Below are positions 49,870 through 61,203 of a stretch of 64,000 nt of DNA, piece by piece. Both the position numbers and the translations under genes were made by a program. Below the pieces are notes generated by a model that worked only from the letters and a program-made list of their open reading frames with translations, had not been told where the DNA came from and made no database searches. The DNA is from Prorocentrum cordatum. Taxonomy: Eukaryota > Sar > Dinophyceae > Prorocentrales > Prorocentraceae. Within the stretch, counting starts at the first letter, position 1. Each line of letters begins with the position of its first letter. The DNA is taken from assembly GCA_963575745.1 (NCBI GenBank), contig CAUYUJ010000727.1:46064-110063 (forward strand), read 5' to 3'.

Positions 49870-50526
49870 TGCTCTCTCGATCTAAAACACAGGCAGGACG
49901 AAAATAACATCGGGTGAGGATAAAACGAGAATCTCTGAGATCTGACGGTTTGGAGGATGTATCGGGCGCCGCGGCCTTTTTCAGAGTGTTCTGGCACGCT
50001 CTGACGATGTGAGAACGTTGCGAAATGCTCTGGAACGGATTTATCGTCGCCCGAACCCCGTCCGAAATCTCCCGGTCTTCTGACCGGGTTCTTGTAGGTG
50101 CCGGTGTGACCTGAGGCTCGAAACCGTCCCAATCCGAAACGATCAGATGCGCCTCCTTCCCACCCAAAACACGCAGGGAGTATGGGACGATTTGGTGAGC
50201 ATAGGCCACGACACAAAAAGGAAGTATTAAGATATTCGTCCAAATCCTTTGGCGGGTAGTCGTTGGCGTGGGCGACCGCGAACAGGAGAAGCAACGCCAC
50301 CTTAGTCATGGGGCAAAACAACTGTGCCCGTGAGCTCCTCGAAACTACGACTGCCTAAGACCTGGCCCAAAACTCTGGCAGAGCCACCTTGCCCACGTTG
50401 GAACGCATACGTTTCAGCGCATGCGGGCAATAACCAACCATGGCAACAAAATATGTTCAAGGTCATGATGCTCGGAACGAATCTCTTAAGAACCCACTCC
50501 CCGTTATCAACACCGTTTACACACAT
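49870..50526 (-). pseudogene. broken secreted-protein-like open frames
   Basis: Three successive minus-strand frames look coding. 50526-50302 ends ELTGTVVLPHD with a stop overlapping the next start. From the ATG at 50309 a classic signal peptide appears (MTKVALLLLFAVAHAND) followed by YPPKDLDEYLNTSFLC. A third frame, open from about 50290 to 49880, has AHQIVPYSLRVLGGKEAHL, IVSDWDGFEPQV and SQRSHIVRACQNTLKKAAA. No GT-AG intron short enough to connect the last two was found, so a frameshifted pseudogene or sequence error is likely. The downstream part runs into MITE-D copy 4. Family unknown. Confidence 0.35.
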
Positions 50527-50594
50527 ATAAATGTATATACATTATCTTTAGCACCAGGCCAAGCAGCAAACAACAACTCCGTCCACCCCACGCT

Positions 50595-51790
50595 CGGTTT
50601 CGAAATCTAACTATCGCCACAGCGCCGCGCGCATTCGCTCCCTTAAACGTGCGCGAATTGCACGGATGGACGGCTGCCTTTTGTGTTTTGTATGTTTAAC
50701 TCCCGCCTTGGCGCCGCGCGCATACACTTTAAACATTGAACGAACTTCGCGGAAGGAGGACGACTCGGCTTCAAAATCTAGCTTTCGCCTTAGCGCCGCG
50801 CGCATTGATATTTACAAAGAAGACGTGCACGAGTTTCACGGATTGAAGGCGGCTCGGCTTCAATATAACATCTAAAAGGCTCCACTGCTGTTCTGTCTCG
50901 CGTTCGGAGCCTACTCGCCGCACAAGGTTCGCCAGCTGGCGGCAACTTGCAGTCGAGGGAAGGTTGGTGATGGATCGCGGGTGCCGTCTCGTTTGCTCCG
51001 TGGCCTGCACCCGCTGCGGAACACTCCAGTTTCGCGCGCCGAACCTGACGAGGAAGGCTGGGCGCCAAGCGGCCACCATAACCCTGGCGGCCGCTCGGCG
51101 GGGCGTCCTTAAAGGCTACTGCCGCTCCGCTGCCACGCTTGGAGGCCATCCATGCCCGCACTGCGGCTCGGAAGGCTGCGGACAAGTCGCGGTGACCGGC
51201 ACTCAAAAAAACAACACGGATTGAGGGCGGCTCGGTTTCAGAATCTAATTCTCGCCTTGGCGCCGCGCGCGTTCGTTTTTTTTGTTGATTTGCAGACGCT
51301 TCACGGATTGAGGGCGGCCCAATTCCGAAATCTAGCTCTCGCCCAAGCGCCGCGCACATTGGTTTTAACAATGTGCACGGGTTTCGCGGATTGAAAGCGT
51401 CTCGGTTTCAAAATCGAGTTTTCGCCCTAGCGCCGCGCACGTTCGCTATCAGAACTGTGCGCGAGTTTCACGGGTTTAAAGCGGCTCGGTTTCAAAATGT
51501 TGTTCTCGCCTTGACGCCGCGCGCATTCGTCTTGCAAAAGGTGCACAGGTTTAACGGATTGAAGGCCGCTCATTTTCGAAATCAGACTCTCGCCTTAGCG
51601 CCGCGCGCGCTCTTTATAAAACGTTGCGCCACTTGCACGGAGAGAAAGCGGCTCGGTTTCAAAAGGTGGCTCTCGCATTAGCGCCGGACGGATTCATTTT
51701 GTAAATGTGGACGTTCTTCGCGGTTCGAGGGCGAACCAATCGAAATCTGGTGTTCGCCCTCGCGCCGCGCACATTTGTACATATATGTAT
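50595..51790 (+). repeat. ~83-88 bp degenerate tandem array (sat85)
   Basis: About a dozen units with GAGTTTCACGGATTGAAGGC, GGCTCGGTTTCAAAATCTAG and TCTCGCCTTAGCGCCGCGCG then CATTCG; clear units start near 50690, 50755, 51215, 51295, 51375, 51460, 51545, 51630 and 51715. 50900-51200 is a non-repeat interruption. Related units lie at 54160 and, inverted, at 59300-59965. Confidence 0.78.
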
Positions 51791-51838
51791 ATATGTATGT
51801 ATGTCTATATATATACACATATATATATACTAGAACCA
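51775..51838. repeat. TATATG microsatellite
   Basis: TATGTATATATGTATGTATG-like run, followed by an ACGCGCGCGCTTCGCGCGCG hairpin at about 51838-51862. Confidence 0.85.
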
Positions 51839-51889
51839 CGCGCGCGCTTCGCGCGCGCTTAGGTTCTAGCTAATTAGGATCGTCACCGT

Positions 51890-52600
51890 CGATCTGCGGC
51901 GGCGGGGGAAGGCCCCGAAACGAAGAAAGCCCCGAACCGCACCACCACCACGACGAAACGGCCCCCGCCCAAAACGTCCAAAAAGCATTTGTATTGGTTG
52001 TTGCGTCGCCAGGAGTTCTGGGCTCCCTCCTCCTCGTGTTCCTACCTCCTCTCTGGACGTCCGATGTCGTGATGTTTTCTGTGCGCGGCCCCTGGACCTC
52101 TCGACGACTTCCTAGGGATGGTTTTTTTTTTTTCATCCTGAGTCGTTTTCTGACGGTCCCGGGACCCTGCGAGGGGCCCCGGAGGCCGAAAATTGACAAA
52201 AACCGCCGTCGTGATTTTTCCAAGACGTCGGAGGTCCAGGTCGTGCTTCCCGCCTCCCCAGACCTCCGACGTCGTAATTTTTGCGACCTCGGGCCCAGGA
52301 ATCGATTGGGAAAACGCACATGGGAAGGCAAGAAATGATGGACCCATCATTTCGTACCTGTGCCTTGATCAGTGGGACGGGCTTCGCACCGCCGCACATC
52401 ACAAGACACGCTCCAGCGGATCCAGCCATGGCGACGTCGGGGACTGCAGAAGGTCGCAAGGACACGGAATCTGAAAGGAAGAGAGAGAAAGATAGAGAGA
52501 AAGAGAGGGAAGAAGGCCAGAGAGCGCTGAAAGATACAAATACTGGAACCCTCTTGGGATTTTTTGGGGGGCCTCGTCCGGCCGCTCGCTGGGAGTTTGA
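51890..52600. other. no gene supported; GACGTCGGAGGTC inverted repeats
   Basis: GACGTCGGAGGTCC (52220) and GACCTCCGACGTCG (52260) form a hairpin; GGACGTCCGATGTCGTGATG at 52055 is related. TTTTTTTTTTT at 52124. Confidence 0.4.
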
Positions 52601-53960
52601 CGTAGCTTCTCGGGAGCCTCTGAACCTGTCGGGGGCCTCCTGGAAGCAGGTTCGAAGCATTTTGGGGGCCGATTTGGGGCTTCTCGGGGCCTCCTTTGGG
52701 CCTCTTGGGGGTCTCCTGGGGCCTCTTGAGGGGCCTCCTTGGGGCCTCCTGGCGGCCTCTTGGGGCGGAAGGCTCGAGCTTGCGGTTCGTGGTCCCCCTC
52801 TGGGCCCCCTCTTGGGCCCGTCTTGGGGCCCTCTTGGGCCATCTTGGGCACCTCTTGGGCCGCTTTGGGGCCCTCTTGGGCTGTCCTGGGGCCCTCTTGG
52901 AAGCTTCTTGGGCCGTCTTGGGGCGGTCTTGGGCGCCTCTTGGGCCGTCCTGTAACGTCGGAAAGCCCAAAAGGCGACTTTGTGAAAATGTACGTTTTAC
53001 GAAGGGAATGGGCCAATTTTTGCGTCTAGGGGCCCTCTTGGGACGCATGTTGGAGGCTTCTTGGGGCGTCTTGGGGGCGTCCTTGGACGTCTGGGGTCTC
53101 CTGGGGCCTCTTGAGGGGCCTCCTGGGGGCCTCCTGGCGGCCTCTTGGGGCGGAAGGCTCGAGCTTGCGGTTCGTGGTCCCCCTCTGGGCCCCCTCTTGG
53201 GCCCGTCTTGGGGCCCTCTTGGGCCATCTTGGGCGCCTCTTGGGCCGTCTTGGGGCCCTCTTGGGCTGTCCTGGGGCCCTCTTGGAAGCTTCTTGGGCCG
53301 TCTTGGGGCGGTCTTGGGCGCCTCTTGGGCCGTCCTGTAACGTCGGAAAGCCCAAAAGGCGACTTTGTTGAAAATGTACGTTTTACGAAGGGAATGGGCA
53401 AATTTTTGCGTCTAGGGGCCCTCTTGGGACGCATGTTGGAGGCTTCTTGGGGCTCTTGGGGGCGTCCTTGGACGTCTGGGGTCTCCTGGGGCCTCTTGAG
53501 GGGCCTCCTGGGGGCCTCCTGGCGGCCTCTTGGGGCGGAAGGCTCGAGCTTGCGGTTCGTGGTCCCCCTCTGGGCCCCCTCTTGGGCCCGTCTTGGGGCC
53601 CTCTTGGGCCATCTTGGGCGCCTCTTGGGCCGTCTTGGGGCCCTCTTGGGCTGTCCTGGGGCCCTCTTGGAAGCTTCTTGGGCCGTCTTGGGGCGGTCTT
53701 GGGCGCCTCTTGGGCCGTCCTGTAACGTCGGAAAGCCCAAAAGACAACTTTGTTGAACATGTACGTTTTACGAAGGGAATGGGCCAATTTTTGCGTCTAG
53801 GGGCCCTCTTGGGACGCATGTTGGAGGCTTCTTGGGGCCTCTTGGGGGCGTCCTTGGACGTCTGGAGGCCATCTTCAGCATCTCGGAGCCCTCTTGGAGG
53901 CCTCTTGGAAGTTTCTTGGGCCGTCTTGGGCGCTCCTGGGGCCGTCTTGTCTGACCGGGG
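52600..53960 (-). repeat. R1-type array containing a 385/386-bp tandem repeat
   Basis: CTTGGGGCCCTCTTGGGC units (R1 in minus orientation) are organised into three long units. TACGTTTTACGAAGGGAATG occurs at 52991, 53377 and 53762 (386 and 385 bp apart), and the units between are almost identical, including GGCTCGAGCTTGCGGTTCG. This is the freshest duplication in the window. Confidence 0.85.
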
Positions 53961-54054
53961 AGGCCTCCGGCAAGCCCCGACGAGCCTCCGGGCCCCCCGG
54001 AGCCCACATTTGTGGTCGGGGTCCCGGCCCCGGGCCCCCGGACCCGGTGCGCCG

Positions 54055-54055
54055 T

Positions 54056-54087
<32 letters not shown>

Positions 54088-54102
54088 TATATATATATAT
54101 AT

Positions 54103-54142
<40 letters not shown>

Positions 54143-54255
54143 ACACACACACACACACGGAAGGCGGCTCGTTTTCGAAATCTAGCTCTCGCCGAGGCGC
54201 CGCGCGCATTCGCTCCGATAAAATGAGCGGGCTTCGCGGGTTGAGGGCTGCTCGC
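54055..54255 (+). repeat. TATG/TA/CA microsatellite and one sat85 unit
   Basis: TATGTATG, TATATATA and ACACACAC runs (54055-54160) are followed by one sat85 unit (CTCGTTTTCGAAATCTAGC, GGCGCCGCGCGCATTCG). Confidence 0.8.
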
Positions 54256-55167
54256 GCCGACGGCAGCCCAGCCTTCGCCCGATGAAAAGCACGTCTGAGA
54301 GCACTGTCGTCTCGAAAAGTCCCTAGCACTAAAAGCCGTTCCTCGGCTAAACACTGAAAGCCGTCCCTCGGCTGAGCGCTGCAAGCTCCTCCTCCATGCT
54401 CTACTCCTCGTCCTCCTTGTTCCCCCCCCTCCTCCTTGCCCCCCCCCCGTCCTCCTGGCTGCGTCGCTGGTTATGTTACGCTGAATTCGCTAAGCGCGTG
54501 CAGCGCGCTTGCTGAAAGCATTTTTGAAACCAACTCGAATCAGCAAAGCTGATCTGAGCTCGCAATGATCTGGCTTCGCAGCCCAGCGCCACAATGATCT
54601 GACGCCACCACTGACGGCGCTGCGGTCGCCAGGATTAGGCGCTCTCGGGCGCCTGCTGCCTGAGAGCAGGAGCTGCTGATCATCCTCATGCACTGCGCAA
54701 TCTGGACGACTTCGTCGCGGCGATTCTTTCTACTGGCCCAGCTGCTCCCAGTCCCGGGGGCGTCGAGCTGAGAGATCTCGAGCGGCGTCTCAGTGCTGAC
54801 GTCGCCCTGGCGCCGCGGCACACCCTGCGCGCAACGGATCTGAAACCGACACTTTTGCATCACTTTATCCCACGCGCGCTCGCTGATGCCGCGGTCGTCG
54901 GTGTCTGGCGTTTTCGGGCGCCTGGTACCTGAGAAGAAGAGTTGCTGGTAGTCCTTATGCCTCTTTGCCGCTTGGGCGCCCGCGTCGCGGTGGATCTCCC
55001 TCCTCGCCCAGCACCCCTCAACCCCTGTGGCGTCGGGGTGACAGACATTGAGCTGCGTTTCAGCTTTGGGGGCGCGCGGGCGCCGCGGCGCGCTGAGTTC
55101 CGAGCTGGGAAACGGAATGCTGACCGGCGCCCGTTGTGCCTCGCGGCTGGCGACGGCGCTGGCACTT
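54256..55167. other. no gene supported
   Basis: Moderate GC, with GCGCTGA-rich words and two runs of C near 54425-54450. Frames on both strands (54540-54863 minus; 54860-55576 minus; 54942-55583 plus) are long but unrecognised. Confidence 0.3.
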
Positions 55168-55330
55168 TCGGGAGACTCCCCATGGGGGGGGATCCCATGG
55201 GGGGGCAGGAGGTGATCCCCCCCATGGGATCCCCTCCTGCCCCCCCATGGGATCCCCAGGGGATCCTATGGGATCCCCCCCCTGGGATCCTATCCCCCCA
55301 TGGCATCCCCCCCCATGAAGAGTCTCCCGA
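55168..55330. mobile_element. hairpin element I, CCATGGG/GGATCC palindromes
   Basis: Ends TCGGGAGACTC (55168) and GAGTCTCCCGA (55320) are exact 11-bp inverted repeats. Between them are repeated palindromes CCCATGGGG and GGGATCCC in opposing orientations. Confidence 0.6.
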
Positions 55331-56097
55331 CACTTGTTGCACCGGCGCAGACTTGGCGCCGGCTGGCGCTGACTCAGACGCCAGGTCGCGCCGGCCTGCG
55401 AACTCCGTCTGGAGCCTGTCGCGCCGGTGCGGAGAGCCCGGCGCTACTCCGGCTAACTCGACACCGAGGCCTGCGCAGCTTCGGGCGCTGCCCTCGGGAA
55501 TCATAAGACATTCCAAAAAAGCGGGTCGCGCCAGTCCGAGAACCCCCGCGTTCACCGCGGGTCGCACTAGTCGCACTCAGTAATAGCGGCGCGAGGTAGC
55601 AGAGGCATTGATATTCGCAATGGCACGGAAAAAAGTGTCGCAGTGGCAATGGGAATAATTAGAACCGGTTGATAAAGCGAGAGGTTATGAAAAAAAGTTA
55701 ACATGTACTTGGAGAAATCGCAAGGATCATCGTCCGCTTTGCATTGAAGTCGCAGCAGTCAGAAAAGTAGCAAGTTGTCGTAAAAACGAGCGCGACCAAT
55801 AGTTTGACAACTAGCGACTAAGAGTGACACTTCGCAACGCTAGATGAACACTTCGCGAGGAGCAGTCGGATCCACAGGTCCATTTCTCAATCTCCCCCCC
55901 GCCCCCGCCCTGCGCGATTTCGGTCGTCGCCCCGAAAAAAAAAATTGTTCTCGTCGGCCGTCCGTGGGGGCGGCCCATCCCAGGGCACCGCGCACGCCCC
56001 GCACGGAGCGACATCTTCGGCGAGGCGGGGCCGCGGATATATTTCCCGCCCGCGGGAAATCGCGGGAAAGCGAACGATCGTCAATTTCCGCCATGTG
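55331..56097. other. no gene supported; first copy of a ~140-bp dispersed repeat
   Basis: 55898-56040 (CGCCCTGCGCGATTTCGG, GTCGGCCGTCCGTGGGGGCG, CGCACGCCCCGCACGGAGCG) has a diverged second copy at 56550-56690. Confidence 0.45.
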
Positions 56098-56099
56098 AT

Positions 56100-56115
56100 G
56101 TTACGAGTCGTAGTA

Positions 56116-56174
<59 letters not shown>

Positions 56175-56208
56175 GGTCGTAGAAGTAGAAGTAGTAGTAG
56201 TAGTAGTC

Positions 56209-56258
<50 letters not shown>

Positions 56259-56277
56259 CGTAGTCGTAGTCGTAGTT

Positions 56278-56348
<71 letters not shown>

Positions 56349-56372
56349 AGTAGTAGTAGTAGTAGTACTAAG
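56100..56372. repeat. GTA/TAC microsatellite
   Basis: About 270 bp of GTAGTAGTA with GTG and GTC interruptions. Confidence 0.95.
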
Positions 56373-57329
56373 CCTTGTACGATTAATGCTGCCATGCAAT
56401 CGTGATTGCATCAGCGATGGCGGATATTCATTGTTAGAAGACATCTACCAACTATTGTAAGCAGTAGCGTTGATACTAAATACGCTACATTATAGCTTGG
56501 CGAGAGGGACCTTGAATCCGAAGCCTCCTTTTCCCCTCTCCGAACCGCGCCCGCCCCGCGCGGTTTTCTACTGCAACCATCATTGGGAAATTGATTTGCG
56601 TCGGCCGCCCTCAGGAAGCGGCCCATGCCAAGGCATCGCGCGCGCCCCGCGCGGAGCGCCGTCCGTGGCAACTGGGGGCGCGGCAGATAACTCATGCCCA
56701 TCACTCGGCGACGCAAGTGGGGATACCTCTTAGTTGTAAGCGGCGCCGGAGTAATTGTATCGGCAAGGATAACACCATGTATACTCCACAGATTAACTGA
56801 ATTGTAGCATCGCGCAAAGTCAGAGAGCTTTTACCGACGATATCAATAATGAAAGGATGCATGCAGTTGCACTGGCCGCATTGACCCCCCATCGGCAATA
56901 ATAGCAATACCCGCGATAACTCGGGCGGTCGCTGTAGCCATGCAACTTACACGTCGCGCGAGCGCTGAACAAGATGCTTGGAACAATTTACTACTAGCAG
57001 TGACGCTCCTTTTTCGGCGAAACAAACCCAGCGGCACTAGCCGCGCAGCGAGCAAGAGGAATCACAACCAATCGCAATAATAACTACTACGTTGAAGTGA
57101 TTAATCGCGAGAGCGAGGCGCCCCGAGCATGAGCGATGCCGATGCGAATGCTGATGCTGGCTGGTTCCGCTGCTTCACGGTTGAAAGAAAGGCTGCCTCG
57201 AGAAGTCCCGGGCGCTAGTAGCTGTTCCTCTGCGGGGCGGATGGAACGCCCCCGCTCGCTCTCAACCGGAGGGCCCAAGCGCTGCTAGCGATGGAAGAAA
57301 TCAATCTGGTGCGCCTTCCGCGCCGCAAG
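56373..57329. other. no gene supported; second copy of the ~140-bp repeat
   Basis: 56550-56690 pairs with 55898-56040. The rest is lower-GC sequence with short frames. Confidence 0.4.
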
Positions 57330-57560
57330 ACTATGAGCCCTATGAGTCCACTGATGAGCCCCATGCGCCCCGTGTGCCTGGCAAACCACATGGGCCCCAT
57401 GGGCCCCGCCAGCCCTGCGACCCCGGCGCCATGGGCCCCATGAGGCCTTGGAGCCCCATGGGCCTTGCGAGCCCCGCGCGCCCCGCGAGCCCTCTGAATC
57501 CCACATGCTCCGCAAGCCCCGTGGGCCCGGTGAATCCCCAAGGCCCTCTGAGCCATTACA
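57330..57560. repeat. GGGCCCCATG minisatellite
   Basis: Degenerate 9-10 bp CCCATGGGCC units; both strands give collagen-like Gly/Pro/His-rich frames, an artefact of the unit. Confidence 0.7.
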
Positions 57561-59299
57561 AACTAACGACGTGTGAGCGCGAGCGGCTCCGAGTAATGAT
57601 CTATAATGGGATGGATGCTAAGGCCGGTTGGTGACGCCGCCTCCTGCTTGAAAGAGCGGCTGCGACTCGCGCTTGCCGATGCGTTTCAGCGCTGCAAGCA
57701 AGCGCTGAAAAAAACTAGGCCTGAGGTGATCACCCAACCGGTTAGAACGCTGATGGCTGAAAGCCGCAAGCGCTGTTGGCTGACTTCGCCGGCCGCGCGA
57801 CCGAGAGAACTGCGGCCTCAGGAAGTCGAGAGCTGAGCGCCGTTCACCGTTCCTCGGCTGAGCGAAGGACATCACCGCTCGCCCATGAATCTGAAAAATC
57901 TGGGCAAACACCGAGAGGTAAAGCCTGAGGCTTTCATCCAATAGGATAGGGCGCCGAGGGCCGCGCGCTGTAAACACTGAGACCATATCGAGACCTGAGA
58001 GCGCTGAGGGAAACTGAGTGCTCAGCAAAACCTGAAGCGCCGAGGGCGGATCACACTTACTCCGTGAGCGCGTAAAACTCCACTCGCTGAGCAAGGCTGA
58101 AATTCTCGATCGCTTCGCTGATGCTTAAACTCGGCTCGCACTCGCCGTCCAGGCCGTGGAATTCCCCCAGCAAAGCCATGCAATCGAGGCCAATCCTCGC
58201 GCGCCTGGTCGTTGAGTTCAGCGGCGCGCTAAGCTGCTGACTCGCGCCCGCCCCACACGCGCGGCTGACAGAAAAAAAGAAGTTGCGCGCGCTGGGCGCT
58301 GATTTGGCAGAGCTGCCTGCGGCCGTGATCAACGCCGTCGACCTGGTCCCCCCTCCTCCGCTGCTGAGACCATCTGGCGAAATGCTTCGTACTGGCTGAC
58401 GTGGTGGCCCATGGGCCTTCTCTCAATGATTTCGCACTTCCCGCCGGTGTTCTCGACCAGCGATGGCGTCCGCTCTGAAGTGGTCTTGAAGAGCAAATCG
58501 TTTTGAATAGTTGCCTGACAGTGCAAACGCAGCGCGCCATGCACGCCGACTGACACATGTTGATGACAACTACCAACTGGCCAGTGCCTGAATACTGATA
58601 CGCGGCTCCCGCCACTGCTGCAAACATCACAGCAACTGCAACCGACGTCGCGCTGGCGGCGCTGACGGCGCTGGGCGCCGTGACCCTGGCGGCGCTGACG
58701 GCGTTGACGGTGAGGGGCGAGCCCCAATTGCCTGCGTCAAAACGCCTGGGCTACACCCACGGCCACCCCGAATAATCCAGACGCGTGATAACGGCGCAAG
58801 GGCCTTGGGAAACCACGCTATCAAGATGCGCGCGGCGCTTGGCCAGCGAAAGCGGCCCAGGATGGGCCTGATGTGAAATATGCGCGGGTCATCTGGTGCA
58901 GCCGCTCATCCTGACTATGCGGGCTGGCTTTATTTGCGCTGTGTGATAGGGTTTACTTTCTGGTCGGTGACCTTTCTGATAGGGTAGCTGCGAGCTGTCT
59001 GGCAGTAGCTGTGAGCTGGTGCCTCGCCGTCATTGGTGGCCTGAGAACTGCGTAACTGTCGCCAACCCTCCTCCCCCCTTGTCCTCCTCCTTCCCATCCT
59101 CCTCCCCGTCCTCCTCGTCCCCCTCCCTCCTCCTCATCTTCCTCCTCTTGCCTGGGACTTCCTTGTCAAGGACGGCTGCGCCAAGAGATCTCAAGCCCTG
59201 GAAGCCGTCCCTCGGCTGCGCGCCGCACGCGCGGAAAACTGAAAGCGCTGATGGCAGCGGGCGCACTGGCAAAAACCAAAGCCCGACACCCTAAGGGCT
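57561..59299. other. no gene supported
   Basis: About 1.7 kb of moderate-GC sequence with recurring GCGCTGAG words and a GCGCTGACGGCGCTGG run (58640-58720). 59070-59155 is CTCCTC-rich. The frames present are short and unrecognised. Confidence 0.35.
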
Positions 59300-59965
59300 G
59301 GTGGTGCTGGCAGACTAAACCAACCCTCGATCCGCGAAGCACTTGCAAAAGGTTTGAAGCAAATTGCACATGCTTGTAGCAAATGTTGGAGGCGCACCGA
59401 CTGCGCCTGGCACTGAAGCGCATGCCACATTTTGGAATCGAAACGCCCTCAATCCGTGAAGCGCTCGCAATGTTTTCAAAACGAATGTGCGCGGCGCTAA
59501 AGCGAGAAGCCGCCTTCAATCCGTGAAGCTCTTGCATCGCTTGCAAAACGAATGCGCGCGGCGCGGAGGCGAGAACCACATTTTGAAAACGAGCCACCTT
59601 TCATCCGTGCGATTAATGCAACATGTTCTAAACGAATGCGCGCGACGCTGAAGCGATAATACCATTTGGAAATCGAGCCACCCCCCATCTGGAAAGCTCT
59701 TGCACATGTTTGAAGCGAATGATCGCTGCGCTGAGGCGAGAACCATATTGTGAAAACGAACCGCCCTGAACCTGTGAAGCTCTTGCAAAACTGTCGAAAG
59801 TAGTGTGCGTGGCGCTGACAGACACACAAAAAAACGAGCCGATGTCAATCTATGAAGCTCTTACAGGTTTCAAAATCGAATGCGCGCGACGCTAAGGCGG
59901 GAGCCACACATCGCCCCTCATCCAAGACCCTTGCAAGTTTTCAAAGCGAATGCGCGAGGCGGGCG
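59300..59965 (-). repeat. sat85 array, inverted relative to 50.6-51.8 kb
   Basis: About eight ~83-bp units; on the minus strand AGAGCTTCACGGATTGAAGG and TCTCGCCTTAGCGCCGCGCG-like sequence as in the 50.6-kb array, with GCAAGAGCTT instead of GCACGAGTTT. Confidence 0.75.
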
Positions 59966-60049
59966 GGGGTAACGCTTCCCGGTGCGGGCAGCGTTGTTCT
60001 TTTGCCGGAAGCGGGGGGCTCTTACATACTGACTGAGGTGATGCTCCTT

Positions 60050-60530
60050 CTCCTCCTCCTCCTGATTCCTCTCCTCTCCTCTCCTCTCCTCTCCTCTCCT
60101 CTCCTCTCCTCCTCCTCCCCCATTTTCCCTCCACCCGCCTCCGTCGACCAATGCTCGGAGACAGCGCGCCAGCATCGTGCGGGGCCCCAGCTGTTGCCAA
60201 CGGCCCTTCTCCTTTCTCGCGCGGGCGAAGAGCAAACGGCCGCAGCCGAGGCGGGCTGCGCGAGGTCCCTGACGGCGCCCGGCTGTCGGTCCAGGGCACG
60301 AGCGGCCAGAGCCGCTGCACTGAAGCACGCAGCCATGGGCACCGCACGGGGGTGGCCAGCTCGACGTCCATCGCCGCGGGCAGGGACAGCACGCCCCAGC
60401 CCCCCGCTGGGTGCGAGCGGCCCGAGCCGCTGCACTGAAGCACGCCGCCGTGGGCACCGGACGGGTGTGGCCAGCTCGGCGTGCATCGTCGTGGGCGGGA
60501 GCAGCCGCGGCCGCCGCTCCAAGGGCCGCT
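60050..60530. repeat. CTCCT microsatellite and 115-bp tandem duplication
   Basis: CTCCTCTCCT run at 60060-60116. GCCGCTGCACTGAAGCACGC occurs at 60311 and 60426; the two 115-bp units share the GTGGCCAGCTCG word and are about 85% alike. Confidence 0.75.
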
Positions 60531-61055
60531 GGCACTCGCGCCTCGAACGGCGCGCCGCGGGGTCGCCCCCGCGTGCTCGCCCACCCCGCGGAAGGGGAAG
60601 GGTACCCCCCATTGTTGTAGTTCGGGGGCCAGGGGGCCAGGGTTTTTAGAAGGGGATTTCCCCTTCTACGAAAAAAGGGCGCGACGCCCGGGAGGGGCAC
60701 ATCAGTTGAACAACGGGCTCGCCGCGCGCTCCTCCTCTTCCTCCTCCTCCTCCTCCTCCTCCCCATCCTCCTCCTCCTCGCCCCCAGGCCGACAAGGGGC
60801 CCCAGGTGGGCGCGACGCCGCGGCGCCGGGTGCGCTCCTGCCGGGAGACGCCCAGGGAGACAGCATGACGGCAGAGGCATCCCCGACGGGGTCATGGTAC
60901 ATCTACCCGTATACAAAGAATGCGCGGTGAGGGTGCAGAGGCCTCGGAGAGCCATGTCAACAGTTTGCAGATGGGGCGCGGCCAGCGAAAGCGGCCGAGG
61001 ATGGGCCGAAGTGGAACCTTGGACAGTTGGTTTTCCTTCCTGTGCAGGTTGATTG
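60531..61055. other. no gene supported; CTC microsatellite
   Basis: CTCCTC run at 60728-60780; TTTAGAAGGGGATTTCCCCTTCTACG hairpin at about 60646-60671. Confidence 0.45.
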
Positions 61056-61203
61056 TAGATGGGGTCGGGAAATCGCGCCGCATCGCCGATGTGTCGGCGA
61101 TGCATTTGTCATGAATCGCCGAGGTGGGCGATGCATCAGCGACGTCGGCGTGGAAACAATCGGGCTACACTTCGAGCGGTATCGCCGATGCATCGGCTCG
61201 GGG
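61056..61203. mobile_element. MITE-E, copy 3
   Basis: TAGATGGGGTCGGGAAATCG then CGCCGCATCGCCGATG; GGCGATGCATCAGCGACGTC; CAATCGGGCTACACTTCGAG; ends GCCGATGCATCGGC without the outer right arm. Confidence 0.68.

Noticed and set aside
57215-57634. Collagen-like Gly-Pro frames
   Set aside because: Both strands give Gly/Pro/His-rich translations of the same 9-10 bp GGGCCCCATG unit; no flanking domain.
59918-61105. 395-codon minus-strand frame
   Set aside because: It crosses the CTCCT microsatellite, the 115-bp duplication and a CTC run, and shows no motif.
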